From: an uncultured Pelagibacteraceae bacterium
Lineage (GTDB): Bacteria; Pseudomonadota; Alphaproteobacteria; Pelagibacterales; Pelagibacteraceae
Assembly (NCBI GenBank): GCA_902535255.1
Contig: CACASQ010000006.1
Location: 1 to 39,701 of the forward strand
Direction of reading: 5' to 3'
DNA: 39,701 nt
Shown here: in pieces, positions 8,590-15,845 of the stretch
How the letters are laid out: the number at the start of each line of letters is the position of its first letter
How positions within the stretch are numbered: position 1 is the stretch's first letter
The notes under the pieces: model-generated
The model's input: only the letters and a program-made list of their open reading frames with translations
Databases searched by the model: none
What the model was told of the DNA's origin: nothing
Position numbers and translations under genes: made by a program

Positions 8590-9560
8590 TATTGTCTTTT
8601 TTCCCAACTTATGCAGCTTTTGACTATTGTATTTAGGTTATTAAATTTTGGTTTCCATTTAATAAACTTCTTCAACTTATTATTCGCGGCAATAATTTTT
8701 ACTAGATCACCTTTTCTCCTTTTTAAAACTAAAATTTCTACCTTTTTAGAAGTTTGTTTTTTAAATGCTTTTGCAACTTCTAGAACTGAAATGCCTTTGT
8801 TATAACCACAATTTAGTATTTTAGAATTGTTCAAATTATTTATCTTTTCCAAAACTTTGTAATGAATTTCTGCGATATCAGAAACGTGAATAAAGTCTCT
8901 TATACAAGATCCATCTTTTGTGTCATAATTACCTCCGTAAATTTTAAGAATGGGTCTTTTTTTGATAATTTCTCTAGAAAAATTTTTGAATAAATGGTCA
9001 CTTTTATTTATTAATCCAATTTTTCCAGAAGGGCTTGATCCCGCAATGTTGAAATATCTGAGAATACAGTAATTAATTTTATTTCTTTTACAAAATTGTT
9101 TAATAATTTTTTCAGCTTTAATTTTTGTTTTTCCGTAAACACTTTTTGGCTTAATAACAGAATTTTCATGTACTTTATATTGACCATCTTTGTAAACAGC
9201 CGCCGTTGAGGAAAAAACTAAGTTTTTTATTCCTGTATTCTTACATGATTCTAGTAAATTTTTAGTTCCTAGAACGTTGTTTTTGAAATATTTTTTCGGG
9301 TATTTTTCACCTTCTCCAATTATTAAATTAGCAGCTAAATGTATGACAGAATCTATTTTGTTTTTTATAATTATTTCCCTAATTTTTTTACTTTTAAGAA
9401 TGTCTACCTTAAAGAATTTAGCTTTTTTATTAATAAGTCTTCTATAACCGGTAGACAAATTGTCTGTTATAAAAATTTTTTTTTTATTTTTGATTAAAAC
9501 TTCTGAAACATGAGAGCCTATGTAACCAGCCCCTCCAGTAATAAGAATGTTTTTAATCAT
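8589..9560 (-). CDS. galE: UDP-glucose 4-epimerase
   Basis: A 323-residue extended short-chain dehydrogenase that interconverts UDP-glucose and UDP-galactose, here most likely for surface polysaccharide. The N-terminal Rossmann motif is TGGAGYIGSHV and the catalytic Tyr-Lys pair is in SVYGKTK. FSSTAAVY carries the Ser, and LRYFNIAGS and CIRDFIHVSDIA are typical GalE segments. No other galactose genes are nearby. The start codon lies only nine bases after the encoded CCA of tRNA-Arg and has no Shine-Dalgarno sequence. Other UDP-sugar epimerases are possible but less likely. Confidence 0.9.
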   Translation of the reverse strand: MIKNILITGGAGYIGSHVSEVLIKNKKKIFITDNLSTGYRRLINKKAKFFKVDILKSKKIREIIIKNKIDSVIHLAANLIIGEGEKYPKKYFKNNVLGTKNLLESCKNTGIKNLVFSSTAAVYKDGQYKVHENSVIKPKSVYGKTKIKAEKIIKQFCKRNKINYCILRYFNIAGSSPSGKIGLINKSDHLFKNFSREIIKKRPILKIYGGNYDTKDGSCIRDFIHVSDIAEIHYKVLEKINNLNNSKILNCGYNKGISVLEVAKAFKKQTSKKVEILVLKRRKGDLVKIIAANNKLKKFIKWKPKFNNLNTIVKSCISWEKRQ

Positions 9561-9569
9561 AGTATTGAT

Positions 9570-9646
9570 TGGCGCGCCCTGAAGGATTCGAACCTACGAC
9601 CCTCGGTTTAGAAAACCGATGCTCTATCCAGCTGAGCTAAGGGCGC
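9570..9646 (-). tRNA. tRNA-Arg (TCT)
   Basis: On the minus strand the acceptor stem pairs GCGCCCT (9640-9646) with AGGGCGC (9574-9580), followed by discriminator G and an encoded CCA (9570-9572). The anticodon stem TCGGT/ACCGA holds TTTCTAA, giving anticodon TCT. The D-arm TAGCTCAGCTGGATAGAGC and T-arm GGTTCGAATCC are intact. It lies 17 bases after futC and 9 bases before galE on the same strand. Confidence 0.95.
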
Positions 9647-9663
9647 TGAACCGTTATATTTAC

Positions 9664-10734
9664 TTAAAAACATACTAAATGGTCAATATAAATCGGAGAC
9701 TTAACACCAAATTGTTCCGACTTCTCATGTTGATGAATATGATGAGAGTGAACAAATACAGGTAAATGCTCACCTTTTTTAGTCTTTAAAGTATAAATAA
9801 AATTTGTACCTCTAAATTTTCTATCTACTACTTCTAATTTTAGTTTACTTTGATCATCGTGTATCAAATCCTCAGGCTGTAAAAGTAATTTAACCTTTGC
9901 TCCAGATGGAAAATTATTTGATAATTTTCCTCTAATTTCTCCAAGTTCATCGTGTTTTAATCTATGTACTGCACATTCACTATCTACAACCTGAACATCG
10001 ATAAAAATTCCCTTATTTAAAAAATTAGCAACATCAATTGAGTTAGGTTCATGATGCACATTATAAGGGATATCGTACTGCTTTAATTCTTGATCTAGAA
10101 TAATTCCACATTTATCAGCCATTGAAAAAGCTTCATATGAGTCATGTGTTACAATTATAGTTGTTAAATTTATTCTTTTTAAAAGCTTTTTTACTGATAC
10201 TTGAATTTCCTCCTTTAAGCTTTGATCTATATTTGAGAACGGTTCGTCCAACAATAGCAGATCAGGTTTAGACATTAACGATCTAGCTAATGAAACTCGT
10301 TGAGCCTCACCGGCGCTTATTTGATGAGGGTATTTTTCTAATATGGGTTCAATTCTTAATAATCTAATTATTTCTTTTACATCTACACTTGAACCAAAGC
10401 CATTAGATCTTTTTTCCCCAAAGTTTATATTGTCAATTATTTTATAATTAGGGAAAAGAGAATTATCTTGAAAAGAGAGAGCTACATTTCTTTTTTCTGG
10501 CTCAATATGAATTTTGTCAGAGGCTAAAATTTTATCTCTAAGTTTAATCTTACCCTCACTAAGTTTTTGTAAACCGGCAATCGTTCTAAGTATAGTGGTT
10601 TTGCCTATTCCAGAAGGACCCAACAAAGAAATAATCTCTCCCTGTTTTTCTATGATTAGATTAACGTTATTTACTTTATTTTTGTCACTCGCAGTAAAAT
10701 TACCATTTTGAATCTCAAAAAAATTATTGGTCAT
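9664..10734 (-). CDS. futC: Ferric iron ABC transporter, ATP-binding protein
   Basis: The 356-residue ATPase of the Fbp/Fut/Afu iron importer. It has Walker A GPSGIGKTT, the Q-loop LSFQDNSLFPNY, Walker B LLLLDEP, the D-loop SNID and the switch histidine in VTHDSYEAF. The signature is ISAGEAQR, slightly off the LSGGQ consensus. A C-terminal TOBE-like domain follows (LLLQPEDL, residues about 290-350), ending in a His-rich stretch (HSHHIHQHEK) unusual for the family. The iron assignment rests mainly on the FutA and FutB neighbours. It starts 13 bases after futB. Confidence 0.88.
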   Translation of the reverse strand: MTNNFFEIQNGNFTASDKNKVNNVNLIIEKQGEIISLLGPSGIGKTTILRTIAGLQKLSEGKIKLRDKILASDKIHIEPEKRNVALSFQDNSLFPNYKIIDNINFGEKRSNGFGSSVDVKEIIRLLRIEPILEKYPHQISAGEAQRVSLARSLMSKPDLLLLDEPFSNIDQSLKEEIQVSVKKLLKRINLTTIIVTHDSYEAFSMADKCGIILDQELKQYDIPYNVHHEPNSIDVANFLNKGIFIDVQVVDSECAVHRLKHDELGEIRGKLSNNFPSGAKVKLLLQPEDLIHDDQSKLKLEVVDRKFRGTNFIYTLKTKKGEHLPVFVHSHHIHQHEKSEQFGVKSPIYIDHLVCF

Positions 10735-10747
10735 TAAGGTGATTATA

Positions 10748-12364
10748 TTAATTTTTTTTTGAAAGTATATATCTAGATGATAGAAGTATCAAAATTGTAG
10801 ACCAAAATATTAAAAAAAGAGATGGTAATGCAGCGGCTTCAAGTAAATCTTGGGACGCATATATATAAGCTTGAGTGGCAAATGTTTCGAAATTAAAAGG
10901 TCTTAAAATCATTGTCATGGGTAATTCTTTAATTACCTCTAGAGAAATCAATAAAACTATCAAAATTATATTTGTGCTTAAATAAGGAATATGAATTTTC
11001 AAAAATGTATTAATCTTAGAGTAACCAAGAAGATAGGCACTTTCATCAATAGAATTATTAATTTTTTCGTAACTTGATTTTATTCCATTAAAAGATAATG
11101 AAAAAAATCTTATAAAATATGCTAATAATAATCCAAAAATAGATCCAATAAATAAACCTTTTGAACTTTTAAAATCAAAATTATTTGTAAAAAAATCACT
11201 TAAATTTGAAAAAAATGTAATGAATGCAACTGCTAAAATAACCCCTGGTATCGCATAACCAGAGATAGAAAAAGTTGTAATGTAATTTAGAATTTTGCTT
11301 TTTGATATTCTGCTACCATAATTAATAAATAAAGAGATAGATACAATAAAAGCGCTAGCTAACAGGACTAAAGTTAAAGTATTTAAGTTTATTTTAAATA
11401 TATCTATGTCTTGAATATATTTAGGAAACTTTACAGTCCAATAAATCATCTGGGAAACTGGAAAAATGAAACTCAACAGAAAAATCAATGAACAAATTAA
11501 AACTGGGAATATAGACTTTCTTCCAGTTAATTTGATTTTAGTAATTGGCTTAAATCCTCTACCTGGTTGATGATACCTTGCTTCTTTTCTTGAATAAATT
11601 TCTACCGAAAAAAGCAAAAGAATAAAGATTAATAATATAAAAGATATCTGATTAGCGGTATTTAAGTCATCAAAGGATAACCAAGAATTATAAATTCCAG
11701 TAGTCAGTGTATTAACACTAAAAAATGATACAGTACCAAAGTCCGATAAACACTCCATTGATACTAAAGCTAAACCAGCGATAATTGCTGGTCTTGCAGA
11801 TGGTAAGACTATCCTAAAAAAAGTTTCATTAGATGATAGGCCTAGGTTTTTTCCAACTTCAATATAATTATTTGATTGATAATAAAATGATGCTCTCGTT
11901 AATACGTAAACGTAAGGAAACAAAGAAAAAGATATAGATAAAATAGCTCCAATTAATCCATCTATTTTAGGAATGATTGAATTGTAATTATTTTCACCAA
12001 AAAGAAATGTTAATAATGAAAAGGCTGTACCGTAATTTTCAAAAAAAGCAATTATTGAAAATGCGAAAATGTACCCAGGGACTGCAAATGATAAAATTAA
12101 CGCCCAACTAAAAAAGTTCGATAATGGAAAATCATAAAAAGATACAAAATATGCTGAAAAAATTCCTAGAATGAATGTAAAAAATATAACGAAAAATAAG
12201 ATTGTTATAGAGTTAAAAATATACTCGAATAAAAATGTATCTTTTAATAAGTAAAAATAGTCACTTGTCTCAGTAAAAAAACTTAAGAAAACCGTAATAA
12301 TAGGCATAGCTACTATAGAGGCTACCATCAATGAACCAAAAAACCATATATTATACTTTGTCAT
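10748..12364 (-). CDS. futB: Ferric iron ABC transporter, fused permease
   Basis: A 538-residue inner-membrane permease with two tandem permease domains, the layout of FbpB/SfuB/FutB. About twelve hydrophobic segments are visible. Each half has an EAA-type loop: YIEVGKNLGLSSNETFFRIV near residue 165, followed by LPSARPAIIAG, and SIDESAYLLGYSKINTFLKI near residue 440, followed by IPYLSTNI. It carries iron handed over by FutA and is powered by FutC. It lies 12 bases after the small CxxC gene and 13 before futC, so it is part of one operon behind the Fur boxes. Confidence 0.9.
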   Translation of the reverse strand: MTKYNIWFFGSLMVASIVAMPIITVFLSFFTETSDYFYLLKDTFLFEYIFNSITILFFVIFFTFILGIFSAYFVSFYDFPLSNFFSWALILSFAVPGYIFAFSIIAFFENYGTAFSLLTFLFGENNYNSIIPKIDGLIGAILSISFSLFPYVYVLTRASFYYQSNNYIEVGKNLGLSSNETFFRIVLPSARPAIIAGLALVSMECLSDFGTVSFFSVNTLTTGIYNSWLSFDDLNTANQISFILLIFILLLFSVEIYSRKEARYHQPGRGFKPITKIKLTGRKSIFPVLICSLIFLLSFIFPVSQMIYWTVKFPKYIQDIDIFKINLNTLTLVLLASAFIVSISLFINYGSRISKSKILNYITTFSISGYAIPGVILAVAFITFFSNLSDFFTNNFDFKSSKGLFIGSIFGLLLAYFIRFFSLSFNGIKSSYEKINNSIDESAYLLGYSKINTFLKIHIPYLSTNIILIVLLISLEVIKELPMTMILRPFNFETFATQAYIYASQDLLEAAALPSLFLIFWSTILILLSSRYILSKKN

Positions 12365-12376
12365 TATAATATACTT

Positions 12377-12547
12377 TTAATCTTTTTTAAAAATTGAAGA
12401 TACGATTGTTTTTACTTCTTCAATTTTAATTTCAGAAATCTTTCTATTCGAGATTTTCTGCTCCATTTTTTTAGCCTCTGACATACAAGGCGAACAACCC
12501 GATTTTAACTTATTCAAGTTAATTTCTTTTTTTATTGTTCGCCGCAT
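12377..12547 (-). CDS. Small CxxC protein between futA and futB
   Basis: A 56-residue open frame fills the gap between futA (11 bases before) and futB (12 bases after), on the same strand. Reading from the ATG at 12547, it is basic and has the core KSGCSPCMSEA, with C18 and C21 forming a CxxC pair. A charged, probably helical tail (KKMEQKISNRK...VKTIVSSIFKKD) follows. No signal peptide or membrane segment is present, so it should be cytoplasmic. An in-frame stop directly precedes the ATG. I do not recognise a family. Its place suggests a role in iron handling or redox control, but that is inference. Confidence 0.6.
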   Translation of the reverse strand: MRRTIKKEINLNKLKSGCSPCMSEAKKMEQKISNRKISEIKIEEVKTIVSSIFKKD

Positions 12548-12558
12548 TTAATTAACAA

Positions 12559-13578
12559 CTACTTCCAACCTGCTGCTGTCATTACTTCTAAAGCATCTGC
12601 TTGTCTTTTTCCGTAATTGACAACTTTTGTTTTAAGATCTTGTTTAAAATCTAATCCCATATTTACAACAAGTGGATGTGGAGACACACCTTTTATCATT
12701 GGATACTCAAATGTATTATTTACAATATGATTTTGAGCTTCCTCACTTAATAAGAACTCAACTAATTTTATTGCATTAGCTTTATTCGGTGCTCCTTTTA
12801 CAAGACCTGCACCGCTAATATTCATATGAGTTCCTCTTCCATCTTGATTAGGAAAGAAAGGTTTCACTTTTTTAGCAGCAGCTTGCTGTTCTGGTCCTTT
12901 TTTTCCAGAAAGCATAAGTGCTAAGTAATAAGTATTAGCTACAGCTATATCTGCCTCTCCTGCTGCAACGGCAAGTATCTGAGCTCTATCATTTCCCTTT
13001 GGAGATCTAGCCATATTAGAAACCATTCCTTTTGACCAATCAGCTATTTTACTTTTTCCATTATTTTTAATTAATGAAGCTACAAGTGATTGATTGTAAA
13101 TATTGTTTGAAGCCCTAATTACTAGTCTGCCTTTCCATTTCGGATCAGCTAAACTTTCATAAGTTAAACCAGCTAATTCTGCACCACTTACTCTTTCCGG
13201 AGCAAAATATACAATTCTAGCTCTCTTCGCTATACCAGTCCATTTAGATGTTCTAAAGTTACTTGGTACGGCAGATTTAATTGCTGCACTAGTAAGACCT
13301 CCTTGAAGGTTAGCTTCAAAAGCACCTAGTCTTCCAGCGTCTGCTGTAATATAAAGATCTGCTTGGCTATCTGCTCCCTCTTCTATTATCCTTTTTTCCA
13401 GAGCACCTGACTTTCCTGATACAACGTTTACTTGAATTCCAGTTTTGGCTGTAAATTTTTCATAAAGTTGAACATCAGAGTCATAATGCCTTGCGCTAAA
13501 TATATTAACTTCATTTGCAAATAGACTTCCTGCAAATGTAATTAAAAATAGATAACTGATTATTGTTATTTTTTTCAT
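12559..13578 (-). CDS. futA: Ferric iron-binding periplasmic protein
   Basis: A 339-residue solute-binding protein of the FbpA/FutA/IdiA type. The signal peptide MKKITIISYLFLITFAGSLFA is cleaved before NEVNIFSARHYDSD, a typical mature start. The paired tyrosines in NTYYLALMLSG match the iron-binding tyrosines of the family. GTHMNISGAGLVKGAPN is another family segment. It binds ferric iron in the periplasm and delivers it to FutBC. A GGGGA ribosome binding site lies about 7 bases before the start, and two Fur boxes lie 18-63 bases upstream. It is the first gene of the iron operon. Confidence 0.93.
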   Translation of the reverse strand: MKKITIISYLFLITFAGSLFANEVNIFSARHYDSDVQLYEKFTAKTGIQVNVVSGKSGALEKRIIEEGADSQADLYITADAGRLGAFEANLQGGLTSAAIKSAVPSNFRTSKWTGIAKRARIVYFAPERVSGAELAGLTYESLADPKWKGRLVIRASNNIYNQSLVASLIKNNGKSKIADWSKGMVSNMARSPKGNDRAQILAVAAGEADIAVANTYYLALMLSGKKGPEQQAAAKKVKPFFPNQDGRGTHMNISGAGLVKGAPNKANAIKLVEFLLSEEAQNHIVNNTFEYPMIKGVSPHPLVVNMGLDFKQDLKTKVVNYGKRQADALEVMTAAGWK

Positions 13579-13595
13579 TTATTTTCCCCATTATT

Positions 13596-13614
13596 GATAA
13601 TGATTATCATTTAC
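13596..13614 (-). promoter_or_regulatory. Fur box 1 upstream of futA
   Basis: On the minus strand the 19-mer GTAAATGATAATCATTATC matches the classical Fur box GATAATGATAATCATTATC at 17 of 19 positions. It lies 18 bases upstream of the futA start, where a bound repressor would block transcription when iron is ample. Confidence 0.85.
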
Positions 13615-13622
13615 AATATATT

Positions 13623-13641
13623 GAGAATGATTATCATTTGC
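13623..13641 (-). promoter_or_regulatory. Fur box 2 between futA and the 71-residue gene
   Basis: The minus-strand 19-mer GCAAATGATAATCATTCTC matches the Fur box at 16 of 19 positions. It starts 27 bases from box 1, about two and a half helical turns. It is followed on the plus strand by TATAAT at 13665-13670, so it may also control the divergent gene. Confidence 0.8.
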
Positions 13642-13707
13642 ATAATTGACGCACTCTAGGATAGTATAATCTGTTGATAACTTAAGTAAAATAGAGTTAA
13701 TAGAGAA

Positions 13708-13923
13708 ATGTTACAAATCAATCCAAAAAAATTTAAAAATATTCAAAATAAATCAATCCCATCTCCATTGAGACCTAAGTTCAGGAATAAAGCTGAAACA
13801 AATATCTATTTCCTCTCAAAAAGAAAATTTCATAGTGAAAAAAAACAAACATTAATAAAAAAAATTAAATTTGTTTCAGGAATTATTATTTTAGTAATTG
13901 GTGGTTACCTACTATCTAATTAA
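13708..13923 (+). CDS. Small basic membrane protein, divergent from futA
   Basis: A 71-residue protein I do not recognise. The first 50 residues are polar and strongly basic (KKFKNIQNK, RPKFRNK, KRKFHSEKK). Residues about 53-69 form one hydrophobic segment (FVSGIIILVIGGYLL) ending at the C-terminus, so it could be a tail-anchored inner-membrane protein with its bulk in the cytoplasm. A perfect TATAAT lies 37 bases before the ATG. It shares the intergenic region and the two Fur boxes with futA, so it may respond to iron. Its end overlaps the convergent hydratase gene by 8 bases. Confidence 0.6.
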   Translation: MLQINPKKFKNIQNKSIPSPLRPKFRNKAETNIYFLSKRKFHSEKKQTLIKKIKFVSGIIILVIGGYLLSN

Positions 13924-14692
13924 TTTTAGTTTTAACAGATCCCAGTTTTTCAATTGTGCCTTTATAGATGCCTTTACTAAGGATTGGAACAACTCCTACT
14001 GATGAACCAGTAAAAACATAAAAATCTTTATCATGTTTGATCTTATCTTTCTGGAGCTTTTTTAAAACAAATAACAAAGAATTCATAGGATTAATATAAA
14101 CAGTATTCGTATTTCCATTTACTGATTGTTTGATCTTTGAATTAGAAATATTAGTTTTTAAGTTATTCACATTATTATTTTTAAATTTCTTTTTTGTACC
14201 AACGATGAATTTTACATTAGCTCCAAAATCAGAACATAAGTCTCCAAAACTTTTAATCCCTTTTTTCTTTTGTCTGTATCCAACTACTTCAATGCAGGGA
14301 GCAATATAATTTATAAATTTTTTCATATTATTTTTTGAGATCTTGCTTTTAAAATCGAAAAAATTTTTTTTAAGGAGATAGCAAACTTCGAGTTCAATTC
14401 CTAAAGTATATTTATTAATTTTTACAGATTTATTATTTTTAAGCACGTTGTGCTTATATACTGAAGCATAGAAAGGCTCTTTTTCTTTAAGTTTTTTTAA
14501 AACAGGTATACCAGTTCCTCCAGCTTTAAATCCTATAATCGGTTTTTTTATTTTACTCTCACATAATTTTCTAAATTTTTGAGCATTCGTAAGTTTTTTT
14601 GTATATTTACTGGATATAGGATTTATAATTTTGCTTTCAAGAAAAGCCTTTACAAGTTTATTAGCAATTAAATTTGATTTTTTATCTTTCAT
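13916..14692 (-). CDS. 2-keto-4-pentenoate hydratase-like protein (FAH superfamily)
   Basis: A 258-residue protein resembling MhpD-type hydratases and decarboxylases. The recognisable parts are IIGFKAGGTG, IELEVCYLLKK (metal-ligand region), YIAPCIEVVGYRQ, FGDLCSDFGANVKFIVG and FYVFTGSSVGVVPI near the end. It is unusually lysine-rich, and no aromatic-catabolism genes lie nearby, so the classical role in catechol breakdown is doubtful. Its ATG overlaps the pfk stop (TAATG), placing it in an operon behind pfk. The true substrate is unknown, and another FAH-superfamily reaction on a keto acid is possible. Confidence 0.75.
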   Translation of the reverse strand: MKDKKSNLIANKLVKAFLESKIINPISSKYTKKLTNAQKFRKLCESKIKKPIIGFKAGGTGIPVLKKLKEKEPFYASVYKHNVLKNNKSVKINKYTLGIELEVCYLLKKNFFDFKSKISKNNMKKFINYIAPCIEVVGYRQKKKGIKSFGDLCSDFGANVKFIVGTKKKFKNNNVNNLKTNISNSKIKQSVNGNTNTVYINPMNSLLFVLKKLQKDKIKHDKDFYVFTGSSVGVVPILSKGIYKGTIEKLGSVKTKIN

Positions 14693-15780
14693 TAAATATC
14701 GTCTCCTATATAAATTCCTAAAGAGAGAGCTGTTTCGACTAAAGAGTCTTCTCTTTCAACATTTTTATAAGTTTTAATACCTTCATCAATAGGAACATCT
14801 ACTACTCTTCTATCTCTCCATGCAACCATTCGATCAAATTTTTTTTGATTTAATAAATCTACAGCATAAACACCAAAGGCACTAGCTAATATTCTATCAC
14901 TCGCTGTCGGGGGAGCTCCTCTTTGAACATGGCCAAGTGACGTAACCCTACATTCAACATCTGTTTTTTTCATTAATTCCTGAGCTATGTAATCTCCAAT
15001 ACCACCAAGTCTTTGTTCTCCATCCATATATTTGTGAACTACTCTAGAACCATCTTCTTTTTTTACCGCCTCTGCAACTATAATTAATGAATGTTGAATA
15101 TCATTTTTTTTCATGGAATTTAATTTATTAATTATTCCATCAATTGAATATTTAATCTCCGGTATCAAAATAATATCAGCACCACCCGCAATTCCAGCGT
15201 TTAAAGCTATATGTCCGGCATCTCGACCCATAACCTCGAGTATCATAGATCTTCTATGGCTAGCTGCTGTAGATTGTAAATTGTCTAATGCCTGTGTTGC
15301 AACATCTACTGCAGTATGAAAGCCTATCGAACTTTCTGTAGCTCCTACATCGTTATCTATTGTTTTTGGAATAGCTACAATTTTCATATCACCGTCTTTA
15401 GCTAATTTTTTTAAAATTTGCATACTTCCGTCTCCACCGATGATTATTAAACCATCAAGTTTCATTGAATGATATCCTTGAATTATTTCTTTTGATTTAT
15501 CAACGTATTTGCCATCATTTGTTGGGATTTTAAAGGGATTACCTTTATTGGTAGACCCCAAAAAAGTTCCTCCTTGTCTTAATAAATATCCTCCAAAAGT
15601 TTTATGAGTTAGTTGCATAACATCTACTGGACGTTTGATTAAGCCAGCTGTACCATCTCTAATTCCATATACTTCCATCTTATATTTATTTTTTGCTCTA
15701 TAAAAAATTGATCTAATCGCTGCGTTTAAACCTCCACAATCCCCTCCGCTCGTTAAAATTCCTATTCTTTTGTTGCTCAT
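14692..15780 (-). CDS. pfkA: 6-phosphofructokinase
   Basis: A 362-residue phosphofructokinase, which commits fructose 6-phosphate to glycolysis. It carries the N-terminal GILTSGGDCGGLNAAIR, GGDGSM at residues 115-120, PKTIDND at 138-144 and the substrate segment EVMGRDAGHIAL. The residue that separates ATP from pyrophosphate enzymes is Gly118 (ATP-type), but position 139 is Lys rather than the bacterial ATP-type Gly. This Gly/Lys pair is typical of the divergent clade often called group X. ATP use is likely, but the phosphoryl donor is not proven. It is divergent from pyk with 65 bases between them. Confidence 0.9.
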   Translation of the reverse strand: MSNKRIGILTSGGDCGGLNAAIRSIFYRAKNKYKMEVYGIRDGTAGLIKRPVDVMQLTHKTFGGYLLRQGGTFLGSTNKGNPFKIPTNDGKYVDKSKEIIQGYHSMKLDGLIIIGGDGSMQILKKLAKDGDMKIVAIPKTIDNDVGATESSIGFHTAVDVATQALDNLQSTAASHRRSMILEVMGRDAGHIALNAGIAGGADIILIPEIKYSIDGIINKLNSMKKNDIQHSLIIVAEAVKKEDGSRVVHKYMDGEQRLGGIGDYIAQELMKKTDVECRVTSLGHVQRGAPPTASDRILASAFGVYAVDLLNQKKFDRMVAWRDRRVVDVPIDEGIKTYKNVEREDSLVETALSLGIYIGDDI

Positions 15781-15845
15781 TTAAATTAATTTTTCTTTAA
15801 TATTTTTTTTTAAGAGAAGTGGTGTTATAACATAAATATCTCTTA

